64,000 bases of DNA, from assembly GCA_006386115.1 (NCBI GenBank), contig VFIW01000016.1:399977-463976 (forward strand). Reading direction: 5' to 3'. Every line of letters begins with the position of its first letter. The first letter of the stretch is position 1. Origin of the DNA: Globisporangium splendens. Taxonomy: Eukaryota; Oomycota; Peronosporomycetes; Pythiales; Pythiaceae. The notes below the pieces were generated by a model. It was given only the letters and a program-made list of their open reading frames with translations, made no database searches and was not told where the DNA came from. Below are positions 10,111 to 21,629 of the stretch, one piece after another. Both the position numbers and the translations under genes were made by a program.

Positions 10111-11532
10111 TTACACAAAGTGTAATGTGACGCGATACACAAAGGAATGCTTCAAGAGGAACTCGTGGCGCTTGAGCTGCACCGACGCACCATATACAGG
10201 CACCGACCGAAGGAAGAGCGACAGACTCGTGATGTTGCGCAGGCACGATCGGCACTTTTGCCAGTCCTGGGACGCCACGCGCGCGGCTTCGTGGATGCCT
10301 CCACAGAGGAGAACGAGGACACCGAGGAAGATCCCCGAAGCGATCAGACCGACGAAGAAGAGCAGCGTGTCCTGGAGACTCAGCGTCGCGAGCATCACGA
10401 CCGACAGCGCGATCACGATACTCGACATCATCAGCTTGGCCGCAGCGCCAAACACGGCCGCTTTGCCGCCGGCGATCAACGCATGCAGGTACAATTCCAG
10501 GTACAACAGCAGGAACACGAGCGGTTTCCAGAGACACACAAAGAGTCCCACAAACATCGCGTCCAAGACGCGGCTCTCCACGCCGCGGTATCCGAGCACA
10601 CGGCCGACCGTCGTCGTCCACTCGCCATCATAGCTCGCTCCTTTCGTTGGAATCTCCACGTGCTTCGAACCCGTGAGTCCAGACTTGACGATCCACGTCA
10701 GCCCGTCTTCATACCCAAGATCGAACAGCCACTCCACGTCGCGCTCGCCTGGCGGCAGCAGCGCCCACCACATCGGGACGTACCGCGAAGGCTTGATGTC
10801 GGCTCCCGTGCAGTAAAACGGACTCACGGTCACAGTCTTGCCGTCAAAGATCGGCTGGAAATCGAACAGCCCGCCGTCCATGACCCACTCTCCATTCATC
10901 TTGAACGGCATCCCCGCGATTGGAGGTGCGCAGCACGACGCCAGTAAGCTCTTCTCGAGATGGTCACGTGACGTGAACTCGGTCACGCGTCGCGACGCCC
11001 ACGCTGACAGCGACGTGTACACGATCGTCAATGGCTTCTTCTCGTTCAGCGTCTCGTAGCGATGCAGTTTGCCTGTAGCAGCCAGCGTGTTCCTCAGGTA
11101 CTCGCGCACTTTAAACGGTCCATCGAAGGTCGCATGCGCCTTGGGCACCACATTCGCGAGCACGTAATCGCGGATCGCGTCGAAGTCACACTTCATCGCG
11201 AGCGCCGTCGCCGTGAGCGCGCCAGCCGAGCAGCCAATCACTTGGGCATCGCGTTCCAATTCGAACTCCTGGAGCGCCTTCGCCACCCCAAAGAGGTACA
11301 TCTTGAGCCACCCGCCGCACGCAAACGAAAAGCTCGTTGGCATCTCCACAGACAGTGCAGGAGCCGTCATCGTCGTGGTGAGCGTGCCCCGCTGCCCCGC
11401 GACCACTTCGATAATCGGCGACGAAACCATCGAAGCTTTCTTCGTGGGTACAGGCGGAGGAGGATGCTTTGGATGGCGCTTCCGCTGACTCAGACTGCCT
11501 CGCCGTCTGGAAGTGCTCGTGCTGCCGTGCAT
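10111..11532 (-). CDS. Patatin-like phospholipase with C-terminal membrane helices
   Basis: A predicted lipid acyl hydrolase of 473 residues. The patatin fold begins at FSFACGGWLKMY, where CGGWLK is the oxyanion-hole glycine motif. The nucleophile elbow is GCSAG (Ser near residue 102), and the catalytic Asp is in MDGGL (near 219), so the Ser-Asp dyad is intact. The conserved SCCAPPIAGMPF segment precedes it. After the catalytic part come at least three hydrophobic helices (VGLFVCLWKPLVFLLLYL, SSIVIALSVVMLATLSL and FFVGLIASGIFLGVLVLL), suggesting an integral membrane protein. The ATG at 11530-11532 was chosen because the frame upstream (open to an ATG at 11751) reads like untranslated sequence. 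The C-terminal 60 residues look less constrained, so a missed intron there is possible. Confidence 0.85.
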   Translation of the reverse strand: MHGSTSTSRRRGSLSQRKRHPKHPPPPVPTKKASMVSSPIIEVVAGQRGTLTTTMTAPALSVEMPTSFSFACGGWLKMYLFGVAKALQEFELERDAQVIGCSAGALTATALAMKCDFDAIRDYVLANVVPKAHATFDGPFKVREYLRNTLAATGKLHRYETLNEKKPLTIVYTSLSAWASRRVTEFTSRDHLEKSLLASCCAPPIAGMPFKMNGEWVMDGGLFDFQPIFDGKTVTVSPFYCTGADIKPSRYVPMWWALLPPGERDVEWLFDLGYEDGLTWIVKSGLTGSKHVEIPTKGASYDGEWTTTVGRVLGYRGVESRVLDAMFVGLFVCLWKPLVFLLLYLELYLHALIAGGKAAVFGAAAKLMMSSIVIALSVVMLATLSLQDTLLFFVGLIASGIFLGVLVLLCGGIHEAARVASQDWQKCRSCLRNITSLSLFLRSVPVYGASVQLKRHEFLLKHSFVYRVTLHFV

Positions 11533-12408
11533 TCTGTGGATGGATGGAGAGACGCCTGCCTTGACGCCCTGGTCGCTCTGTGCTAAATAAGGAAATGAAG
11601 GTGTCGCAGCTTCTCCAAGGCATGCAGAGAGAACGCGCACACGGGAGACGGATTGGAATCTGGAAACGGCCTCCGCGTTGATACTGGGAAAGCAAACAGA
11701 AGCTCCGAAGAAACGCGGTCGTTCCCTTGTGTGAGTTGCGCTGTGGCACATCGTATGTCACCAGACTCCCTCCTCGAGCACAACGACCGGTGGGACGAAA
11801 ATTTGGCACACAAACTGACAGTGCATGCGCACTACTCGATTACAGCGACTGTTGGAAATCAGCGGAACGCGAGTCGGTTTCTGGCTGGTGGCAGCAGCAC
11901 GTGCTTCAGACGTGGGACAGGGCACAACGTGCGTGCACTCTGAAGCGTCGTGATGTAATGGCGCCAAGTGGATCTGTGACGAAAGAGCGTCAGGAAGGTG
12001 TAGGGCTCAGCAGATTAGAGCGCATATGGTTGGCTAAAAGAAATCTATTAAAGAGTGGTCCAAAATCAGTACACTTCAGTGTAGGTACAATTTGCAGGTT
12101 TCTCAATATCGATTTGGAAGGTTTTAATGCACTAAAATAGGTCAGCTGGATTTTTCTAATGTAAACATGGCTGCTTGGAGAAAAATGGAATCTGATTTGC
12201 TGATGCAAAAGTGATTTTTAGCTATTGTTTATCTCAGTGCTCTCTGCAAAGTCGCACACAGGGCTCACTCAACTACTACTGTTTTAGTTTATTCACCCAT
12301 GTACTCCACTTCTGTTGGTCGTTTTTGCTCGGTCTCCACAGAGAGAACGCCTGCGATGTTGGACAGACACCCTTTGTGGGGACCAGTTGATGCACACACA
12401 CCAGCATC
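11533..12408. other. Promoter-containing gap between divergent genes
   Basis: This 876-base gap separates the minus-strand patatin-like gene from the plus-strand exchanger, so it should contain both promoters. Open stretches here (for example up to 12140 on the plus strand) have no recognisable domains. The part 12000-12300 is clearly AT-richer. Confidence 0.45.
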
Positions 12409-15220
12409 ATGAACGGGATCACGACGGCGACTGCCTTTGAACCCCCTCGCTGCAGACCTCACTGCAGCACAACCGCACGTGCCACGATGCGCAGAAGGTA
12501 TCCACAGCAGCGTCTTGGCGCTACGCACAGCGTCTCAGCCGTGTCCTTGATGGCGATACTATTGCTGTTGCTGACAGTCCTTCCAGCAGCAACTGCTGTA
12601 ATGTTTGGCGGGCACCTTGGCGCACTTCAATATGCCGACAGCGGGTGGTCGCGGGTCTTACACGAAGGGGGCGATGCTGCGGCGACCTCGTCCAACGAGG
12701 CTGCCACACTGCAGCCGCTTCCAGCACCAACAGCGACGCAACAACTGCCTCCAGACATGTGTGGACAGGGCACGAGCGGTGCCGACACGCTGCTCGATTA
12801 CGAATATCTGGTGCAGTGCACGTCGCCGTTGAAGGATTCGCTGGGACTCGCCCGAGTGGTGCTGGTCGTGATCTTGGTGCTACTGCTGTACTTGTTGAGC
12901 TCGACGGCCGACGCATTCTTTTGCCCCGTGCTGCAGGTATGTGTCTTGTGAGCCACGTTTTATTTTGATTTGGACGATGGTAACACAGCAACTACGGTCG
13001 TGACGATGATGTAGGTGATTGTGGAAAAGTATCGGATCCCGCCGGACATTGCAGGCGTCACGTTCTTGAGCTTTGGCAATGGCTCACCCGACGTTTTCTC
13101 CAATATCGCCGCGTTCTCGCTTTCGTCTCCGAACATCGGCGTGGCGTCCATTCTCGGTGGCGGACTCCTCGTCACGACAGGTACGTAGGCTTGCAGCGTG
13201 TCCTGCACTGTAATACATGTCCAACGTTTGATCTTGCCACAATTTGGGACTTAGAGTAAGTTCTGGACTGCTGTTTGCTTGGTTCTTGCTTTGCCGACGT
13301 CGTAGTGATCGCTGCGTGCGTTGGCCTTGTGTCGCAGGGCCAAGAGCAGCTCATTCCGCACAAGTTTATCCGCGACGTCGGGTTTTACTTTCTTGCCGTG
13401 GCGTATTTCTGCTTTGTGTGCTTTGACGGAACGGTACGATGCAACACGACCTGTTTGGCGATGAAATAAGTTCACTGGGAATAACTTAATGATGCTTTGG
13501 ACTGCAGGTTCACTTGCTGGAAGCGCTCGGGTTCATTGTCATCTACAGCTGCTATGCGCTCGTTGTATTCTTCGACAAGCAAGTCGCGAAGGTGGTGTGT
13601 ATCCGATTCCGCAGCGAACATCAGGACGCATTGATGGACGAGTATTATGACGCCGAGCAAGTGCAGTACAGCGAGTCGTCTCCGTCCTCCAGCAACGGCT
13701 CAGATATGGAGCACCACCTGCTCATGTCCATGAGCTACGACGTGTTTCGAATCCCCAACTACCGCACAGCAACCGTCGACAGCTATGACTCGGACAGTTC
13801 CTCCCAGGGGCTACCGACGTTGCATCGCAAAGCGTCCGCGCCTACACCACGCTCCATGCGCCAAGAGGTGAAAGCCATGGCCCACCATCCTTGAGACTGC
13901 TGGTATACCCGTGTTGGTCTCGCACTAACAGCCACTCATTTTCGATTGTTTTGATTGTAGGATGAATATTTGTACCGGACCATTCTACAACGTGCGCATG
14001 AAAAACAGTCGCTCTTGGAACGAACCGACACGTACTTTAAGCGTCCTGCCTCGGTTTGTGTCTCATCCATGAAGCAAAGTCGGAAGTCGAGACGACGACG
14101 AACGGCGTGGGAGTCTTTAGAAGCGAGCTCGCATTTCGGACCCACAGCGCATCGCTGGACGCGAAGCTACCATCACCTGAGTGGGATTGAGGAATTTCCC
14201 AGTGTGAGCGAGACGGAAGAAGAGGCTCATGAGCCTTTGGATGAAGTCGACGAGAGCGAGATAACAGCAGGCGATGAGCAGGACGAACTTTTGCAAGGTC
14301 AGGGGAAACTTTCACGTGATTCAAGTTGGCAGAGCGTCATCACGCGGGGGATCCACAAGTGCTATTCCGCGTTTGAGTTCATCGTTTGGAACCCGCTCGA
14401 GTTTGCCACGACGTTCATTCGACGCCTCACGATCCCTCTTGTCGACGAAGAAACGTGGGACAAGAACTTTGCGGTCGCGTGTCCTCCGTTCATCATACTC
14501 GTGATCGGGGTCTCGCTGTTCCATTACAGTCTGCACGACCCAGTGTTTGTCGGAGCGATCGTGCTGGGAGGAGGCTGTTTGAGTGCGCTTGTGGAATACA
14601 CCACTTCCCATGAGGAACCGCCTGAAGGGATCCAATTAACACCGTTCGTGTGCGTTGCTTTCGTCATGTCCGTGATCTGGATCATGAATATCGCTGATGA
14701 GGTACTGGGCGTCCTGCAAACACTCGGCGGTCTCTTTGGTATTTCAAACTCGGTTCTTGGAGTCTCGGTACGTTTTAAAGCGTGCTTGCATGTGGGTCAT
14801 TCTCTTCAAAAGAACTTGCCTTACTCAAAAGCTGCTTACGTGTTGCTTCTGTAGGTGCTGGCATGGGGAAACTCGATCGGCGACCTGGTGTCGAACACGT
14901 CAATCGCTCGAGACGGGTTCCCGACCATGGCGTTTGCAGGCTGCTTTGCTGGTCCCATGTTCAATTTACTGGTCGGCATCGGACTCGCGCTGACGATCGG
15001 TGTGCTGAGCAATGGTCCTGTGTCGATGGGCAAACCGACGCCACTTGTATATTTGGGATTCGGGTACCTGTTCATCAGCTTGGCGCTGAACCTCGGGATG
15101 GCCGCGTGCGACAACTTTCGGTATAGCAAGAGGCTATGCTACGCGCTCTTGGCCTTGTATTTCTCATTCGCTGTACTCTCTATAATAGTCGTCATCTATT
15201 ATGACGAAGAGCCCAGGTAG
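12409..15220 (+). CDS. Cation/Ca2+ exchanger, NCLX/CCX-like (SLC8B1/NCKX6 type)
   Basis: Predicted exons are 12409-12936, 13015-13180, 13306-13433, 13508-13867, 13961-14767 and 14855-15220, giving about 784 residues. All five introns are 74-125 bases with GT-AG ends. A signal-peptide-like helix (SLMAILLLLLTVLPAATAV) precedes a Cys-containing luminal loop. The first alpha repeat is diagnostic, reading PPDIAGVTFLSFGNGSPDVF at the start of exon 2. The second, in exon 6, contains GNSIGDLVSNTSIARDG and AFAGCFAGPMFNLLVGIG. A long acidic, Ser-rich cytosolic loop separates them. These repeats are those of exchangers that swap Ca2+ for monovalent cations in organelle or plasma membranes. Which cation and which membrane cannot be read from the sequence. 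The ATG at 12487 is an alternative start just before the signal-like helix. Confidence 0.9.
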
Positions 15221-15299
15221 GTAGAATTACGTTGTACTACAAGCAACATACAACGCTTTCCACGCGATTTTGATCATAAGTGCACTTTGGTTGCCATTT

Positions 15300-17509
15300 T
15301 TACGCGGTTAAGTCAAGGCGTTGGAACTTGTCGTCGTCATAATACGTCGCTTGCACTTTTCGTCCGCCGAAAAAGCGAGCATTCAATTCTACTCGAGCTG
15401 CCAAACGCACACCACAACAGCGATCTCTTTGTCAGCAAACAAGCATACAAAGATGCTGTAATGCAGGAGCGTGAGAGTACCTTTTTCAGCATCCCTTGGA
15501 CGCTGGAATTGCACGAAGATGCGAACGGCTTGCTCAGGTGGGACCCGTGTCTTGACTTCGTAGATCAGACACTTCACCACGGGGCCGTATTTCTCGGCGC
15601 ATTCTTCTTTCACTTCGTCCTGAAGCTCATCGTCAACTTCACCTGGACCGACCATGTTCTGTGCAAAAGCATTCTCATCACCATCAGACCAATATTCCCC
15701 GATCATACAAAAGATATCGGTATTATGCATCGCCCACCTGGAGTAAGATGACACAGCCACGTTGCATTGCTGGCGCTCTAGCTCCTGCATCTTGGTCTCG
15801 ATGGCGCTTACCTAGAAACACAGTTTGCATTGTAGCACTTGTTCAGGATCGAATCTTTGCACCCACAGTTACCAATTCCAAGAACATGAGAGCTGCACAT
15901 ACTGGAGTCATGACTGCTGCTTGCACATTGCTGCTGTGTATCGCCATCACGTCCTCGCTTATAGTGCAGTGCATCGCGTCGGCGGTCACTCTCGTCTCGT
16001 CGTCTGATCTCTCGTCCAAACTCATCTCGTTCAGTTGTTGCAGAGTCTCTACTGTGACGACAATCCGACCGCTCGCTTTTTCTCTCTGCGCTGGATGAAC
16101 GTCCATGTGCTGTGTGCGAGTCTGCATGAGATGAAAAGCCATGACTGGTCGTGCGTGGAGCTGCTGAATCGGAAGTTGTCTGGGAGAAACCCAGGCCAGT
16201 TCGAGGTGCGGCGTCTTCGAATTGATCGGCAGTCGAATGGCCGACATTGTGCTGCACTGGATCAGTCTCGACCTGCTTAGCTACTGCCGTTTCCTCCCTG
16301 CAGAGTCATTCGATAAGAGTACATAATGCTCAGTATCTCATTATCGCAACCAACCAACCAGAATCACAAAGTACACCGCCATACATTTTCTTTCGCATCC
16401 ACGCTGGCATCGTCATGCCACGTCCACGACCTGCTGCTGGCAAGTCGATCACAGGTGCCTTCCCTTCTGCGATATCGCGAACCAGTCGTTCGCGTTCCAG
16501 TTTGCCCTGCACGAATATCGCAGTAGCATGTCAGTACTCTTTGCCAACCACTGACACAACACAGCATTTCTTATTACTATCATCTAAGTGGACTCACCTC
16601 GCGCTCTTGTTCTCGCTGCCGGCGCTCCAACTCACGCTTCACTTGCTCCATTTTCTTCTTGTTGAGCCGCTCTTCGCAGTACGCTTCGTAGCTATTGGGT
16701 CTTGCTGGGTTGTACTCATCTCGATAGTTTGCCTGGAAGGATTGCATCATAGATCCAGCACCATCATTTGCCGCGACTTGCTGGTTCTCGTCGCCTTGCA
16801 TCGGTTGTATCCGTACGACTTCGGTCACAGTCGTGAAGCCGAGACCACCGCGCATCCCGATTCCCGCGCGCGATTGCGACTCGTCGGCATCTTCGAATTG
16901 AGAATAATGTCCTTTTGCGATGGGTGGAGCGTCGTCGGATGGTGCAGCGTCGCTGGCACCACTGGTGCTTGTTGGATGAATGGAGGCCGATACAAACTGC
17001 GGTGCTGCTGGCTTGCGCGTGATCGACGCAGGCTTGAACGCGAGCGAGATGCCCGACGGCTTCTTCGCTGCTGCTGAAGACGTTGTTGCTGGTGCGCCAT
17101 GCGGACTCTTGGTCCGCAATGCGGCGGGTATCATGTTGACAGCCTATCCATTCAACATCAATCCAAACGAGTTGACGCCATCATCACCACAACTACACCA
17201 ATAGATGAATGCTTACGCTCTTGGCATCGGCAGCAGGTGGGATCGCCCCACGGCCTCTCCCTTGCTGTTGGGCGTTCCGCATCGCCTGCGGTACAAACGC
17301 CGGCGCCGTCGTCGTCTTCCACACTGCCACACGCACAGAATTGACAACAGAGAGGACGCCGCATTAACACACACACATGCACACAACTACAGCCCTCTCT
17401 CTATACACACGTTCGCACCGGAGCTGCCGCTGGTCTTGACGTTCCCATTGGCGTCCAGCGCCGCCGACGACGCGCCTTTCGCGAGCGGCAGATCGGCGTA
17501 CAAGTCCAT
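15300..17509 (-). CDS. SPF45/RBM17-like splicing factor with UHM-type RRM
   Basis: Eight predicted exons (complement of 15300-15397, 15481-15658, 15738-15811, 15873-16297, 16385-16506, 16598-17143, 17217-17323, 17419-17509) join in frame to about 546 residues. The N-terminus (MDLYADLPLAK, then VWKTTTAPAFVPQAMR) matches the start of DRT111/SPF45 proteins. Next come EYNPARPNSYEAYCEER followed by a charged helix, and GRGRGMTMPAWMRKKM. The C-terminus is the U2AF-homology RRM: NMVGPGEVDDELQDEV, EECAEKYGPVVKC, AVRIFVQF and ARFFGGRKVQATYYDDDKF. SPF45 acts in alternative 3' splice-site choice by binding UHM-ligand motifs. Unlike human SPF45 and plant DRT111, I find no G-patch between the charged helix and the RRM; that span is Ser/Arg-rich with DEFGREIRRRDESDRRRD. 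Every junction keeps phase, which supports the model. Confidence 0.85.
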
Positions 17510-17795
17510 TTTCACGCTTTTCCAAAGTGGCCAAATGATATTCAGCGGCAAAATCGCGATTACGGTTCGTAACACAGTTACGAACGAACACATGCAGAAT
17601 CCCCTGTTTATTATACGTGCTACGCTAATTAAAGGGGTGAAAAATACATCCTCGCCTTTTCTTAACAACTCGCGCGACTCCATTGCTCCAAATCCAAACT
17701 AAAAACTTGTAAATGTGCGTGCTCTCCACACAGATAGATCTCCCGGGCTGCATGTGCATCCATGCACTCTGCGTCTTTCATTTGACGGCAGTGGT

Positions 17796-19303
17796 TTATT
17801 CGTCGTCTTCGTCAGGTAATAGATAGTGGTGCAGCGCGTCCTCGGATTTGCAGTAGTGCCAGATGGACGGCGTCGTCAAAAAGAGCTCCACGGGTTTGCT
17901 CAGCGTCGTCAGATGCACGCCGATCTCCTCAATGAACGACCACGAGCTCTCCTGCATGCCACATCAAGTGTAACTAGACGTAAGCCACCTCATAGCTCAA
18001 ACGATAGGAACATCATCAAATCAACAACAAGCACGTACGAAAGTCGGGATCTCCAGCTCGATGGCGTCCTGGATGAAGTTGCTGGCTTGCTTGATGTTGA
18101 TCTCGACGCTTTCGCCGGCAGCGTACGCGATCGCAATCTCGGCTCGTTTTTGGTTCATGATCTCCAAACGAGACTTGAGGTTCTCGACGAGCTTCGTCAG
18201 CCCCGTGAGCTGCTGGCTTTGACCTATAAGAGGGATCGTATGCACAAAACCATTGTAAGATAAGGGCAAATGACGAAAGAACTCATGTGAAGGCTCGTAC
18301 GGTTGAGCAAGATGCTGGACGGTGTCAGGGCAGCAAGACCCGTGAAGAAGAGCCCCTTCCCTGCGACCGAGATGGGGATGCTGAGACCGCCTGTTGCTGG
18401 AGCAGCAATCACACCTGCGACGCCAACCAAAGCACCAGCGACGACACCTGCAGCGCCTGCGGCGACGCCGGTGCCGCTAAAATCGGCCGACTGGGCGCGC
18501 AAGTGCAACAGTGTAATCGACTGCACCATGAGTTTCGTGCACTCGGTCGTCAAATCGTCGATTTCGTCCAACGTCTCCTTCATGTCCGACACCATCGAGT
18601 GGATGCTCTGCTGCATGCGCGAGATCGCCCATTCGGCTCGGCGTGCATTGCGCTTCTCTTCGTTCTTGTCCTTGGCACGCGTGATCGGGTTCACAGCGGC
18701 GCGCAGTTTATCCAGGTAGTCGTTCAACGTCGCGATCTCGTTCGAGCACTGCGAGAACACGAGGTTGCACTGTTCCGTGTGCGCGATACTGCGGTCCACG
18801 AGCTCGTCGCACCGTTGGAGCGTGCTCGTGGCGAGGTCGACCATAGTGTTGGACTTCGAAAACTGGAACGCCTTCTCGAGACCCTCGATCGTGTCTTTGA
18901 GCTCGGCCAACTCGTCTTCTTCGGTCTCGACGATGATCCAGTCGGCTTTCAGCAGCCGCTCCGATTCGTCCTGCGTGAACGTCTTCTTGACCTTCTCGAC
19001 GATCTCCGAGAGCTCGTCACCGATCTTCGCGACATTCTCGCGGTTGATGCCGTTGATGCCCTGCATGATCACGGACTTGCTCGTCTGCAGCATCTCGGAC
19101 GCGGCTTTGCGCGACTGAGTCAGGAATGGCTTCTTCTTCTCCGACGGCAGGTCCTCAGCCGTGAAGCTGCGCATGCGCAGCGACGCCGCGGCGCTCGCGC
19201 TCGCATCGAAGCTCTCGCGTCTCCCGCTGGGCGACAGCGTGCCGATGGGCCGCAGCGCGTGCAGATCGTCGCGGGACTCGCTGATTCGCGGCAACGACGC
19301 CAT
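17796..19303 (-). CDS. Helical protein with Gly/Ala-rich hydrophobic segment, function unknown
   Basis: Exons are complement of 17796-17951, 18039-18223 and 18301-19303, about 447 residues. I do not recognise a named family. The first 60 residues are Ser/Arg-rich and probably disordered. About 220 residues of predicted helix follow, with coiled-coil-like runs (ELKDTIEGLEKAFQFSK, ISRMQQSIHSMVSDMKE). Then comes a long Gly/Ala-rich hydrophobic stretch (TGVAAGAAGVVAGALVGVAG, GGLSIPISVAGKGLFF), another helical part (LTKLVENLKSRLEIMNQKR) and an acidic end, LLPDEDDE. Long helices flanking a glycine-rich hydrophobic hairpin occur in membrane-inserting proteins such as the apolipoprotein L group. That comparison rests on architecture only. 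The ATG at 19301-19303 begins MASLPRISESRDD. Confidence 0.65.
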
Positions 19304-19823
19304 CTTGTTCTCGTTCGTTCTCTCGTTCTTCTGGCGCACGCAACAATCAATCAGCCAAAAGGGCTGAACATCAAGGGACTACTATTCAGGAGAGTGGCGG
19401 TACCCATCCAGAAATATCTATTTATGGGCACTAGTAGGAAGAAAATCGCCTGTCTGCTTTTGTCTGTTGTGTCGCAAATGAAGTATTTTGTAGCTAAAAT
19501 GAACCTCTATGTGGGATAAATTGTCATAAAGCACCTTTATTTGTAGAGAACCGTTCGAATGTGAGTTATTTCCCTGCCTAAATCGATCCTCAACCTCTAT
19601 AACCCTATATTCTCAGCACCGGACCGGTTCGGTTTTCCTCTATGAAACCGGACTCTGCACACGGGCCAACCAAATATACGAGGGAGGGGTACTATTACAG
19701 TCCTCTATTGCAAGCAGTCACAGCTCCACCAAAAGGTGCGCGCCACCATCGATATCAACGCAGCAGCGCCAAAGCATCGCAAGTGCACCGCGCGCGTTTA
19801 AAGAGAAGTGCTAAGAGCGAGCG
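19304..19823. other. Intergenic region between divergent genes
   Basis: 520 bases between the helical protein gene (minus) and NOP53 (plus). No coding signal. A small hairpin-forming block of GGTTCGGTTTTCC and TATGAAACCGG lies near 19628-19654. Promoters for both genes are expected here. Confidence 0.45.
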
Positions 19824-21224
19824 ATGGCGCCGAAGCGGAGACTGTCGAAGCGCGTGCGCGAGGTCGGCGCGCAGGTGGAGGCGAGCATCCGCGAGGACGG
19901 CGAGAACCACAAGTTCCAGGCGGCCGCGAGCGAGCAGCTCTTCCAGATCGACGTCAAGGGCGGCGCCGACGTCGCGCTGACCAAGAAGCAGAAGCTGCTG
20001 CTCATGCAGAAGGACCCGCTCGTCAAGTCGCGCAAGTTCAAGAGCGATAAGGCCAGCAAGTCGGAGCTCCTGGCCATCCAGAAGATCAAGGCGCAGCAGG
20101 AACAGGGACAACAAGTGCCAAAGAAATCGACTTCAGTGACGTTGAACGCGTGGGGCTCGGACGGCACGGTCCCAGATCCGAAAGAACACAAGGAGCTCGA
20201 CGAGTATGTTGCCCCGGCGGTTATCAAGAAGACCAAGCGCCGAAAACTGACTGCTCCAACGGTGCACAAGATCAGCAAAGTGCAGGTTGCGGCGCCAGGT
20301 CAGTCGTATCACCCGGAGTTTACGGCCCACCAGGATGTGATGGCCGAGGCCGTCGCGCAGGAACTTGAGCGCCAAGATATCCGCGAAGAGATGGCCAAGC
20401 CAGTCGCGGCCGGCATGTCCGACGAGACCTTGCAGTACATCGACACGAGAGGATCGGTACGAAGCGCTTTTACTTTGGTCGGATGTGTTTGGGAGTGATG
20501 GATTTGCTAATCGAATGTGTGCTGTGGGGTCTGATGATTATACAGGACGAGGAATCGGAAAGCGAAGAGGAAGAAGAGAGCGACAACGAGAACCCAAAGA
20601 AGAAGAAGAAGAAGATGCCGGGCGTTGTGACCAAAAGCCAGCGCAACAAGCGCTCCCGCCACAAACAGATGGAGTTGGAGCACTCGCAACGACGACAGGA
20701 GAAGTCGATCATCAAGCAGATCAACACGTAAGTACCCGACTCAAAACACAATGGAGTCAACTGAACCGTTGCATACTCACTAACAATGAATATGCTGACG
20801 AATTATTACGTGCAAGTGCGCAACACATTCTGCAAGACATCATTCGCGAAGAGAAGGCTGCCGAGCAAAAGCAGGAATTGAAGAAACTCCTCGAAGAGCA
20901 AAAGCTGAACCAGGAGCCTGAGCTCGTTCGCGTCGGAGGCAAACTCACGTACGTTATTGACGCTAGCTCAATCGCTGTGTTGGCTCTGCTCTGATACTAA
21001 ACACGAAGCTTTGTGTCTGTTTTTCCGGTTTTAACAGTAAGATCGTGCGTGACACGGCGGTGTCGTTCTCGGAGGAACTCACAGGCAACATGCGAACGCT
21101 CAAGCCGAAGGGCAACCCGCTCTTGGAGCGCTTCGACAGCCTGCACAAGCGGAATATGATCCAGATCAACGGTCCCATGAAGACGCGCAAGCGCAAGGTC
21201 AAGATCATCGAAGCAAAGAAGTAG
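19824..21224 (+). CDS. NOP53: Ribosome biogenesis protein NOP53 (GLTSCR2 homologue)
   Basis: Exons 19824-20456, 20546-20727, 20817-20948 and 21038-21224 give about 377 residues. NOP53 is a nucleolar assembly factor of the 60S subunit that helps recruit the exosome for ITS2 processing in yeast. Family features are the basic N-terminus (PKRRLSKRVRE), LFQIDVKGGADV, LNAWG, the hallmark PGQSYHPEFTAHQDVMAEAV, an acidic tract followed by a lysine run (ENPKKKKKKMPGVVTKSQRN), and the C-terminal VRDTAVSFSEELTGNMRTLK with NPLLERFDSL. The three introns are about 90 bases each. Exon 3 was set to begin at 20817 because that acceptor keeps phase with exon 2. The length is close to that of other family members. 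Confidence 0.88.
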
Positions 21225-21629
21225 AACGTGACGCAGAGCGTTGTTCCTGCTCTATGCCCTGCGATAGATGGATGAACGACGGCAGGATGCTGCTATTTTT
21301 CCTTTTTGAAATGCTCCGTTTATATACTGAAAGTAGACGTAATGAAAGCAACAGTATGCTTTTTGAGAAAAAAAAGTGTTTTGATCTGGTAGCATCTGGT
21401 GCTATTTGTGGAGGTTCTGATGCGCATTATCCTGGCGGCGCGGCTGCCACACACCTTGCTGTGCCGGCATTCTGTAAACACTCGCATTGTAAGTTTCAAA
21501 AGTACGATGGGGGCGCTCATGCGGCCAAATGTGGGTTGCATTTCTCCTGTGCGCATATTTGCTGCTGTTCTCCATCTCACACTTTGCCATCGAACATTGT
21601 TCTTGCTTGTATAGAACTTCCGCCATGAT
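21225..21629. other. Intergenic region upstream of the multi-pass membrane protein gene
   Basis: About 400 AT-rich bases. The sequence directly before the ATG at 21630 (TGCTTGTATAG, then AACTTCCGCC) looks like an intron acceptor, so an unrecognised upstream exon may lie here. No such exon could be identified. Confidence 0.4.

Noticed and set aside
18287..19519. 410-codon plus-strand open frame opposite the helical protein gene
   Set aside because: The minus strand has a coherent three-exon gene; the plus frame is Arg/Leu/His-rich without features, as expected for a shadow.
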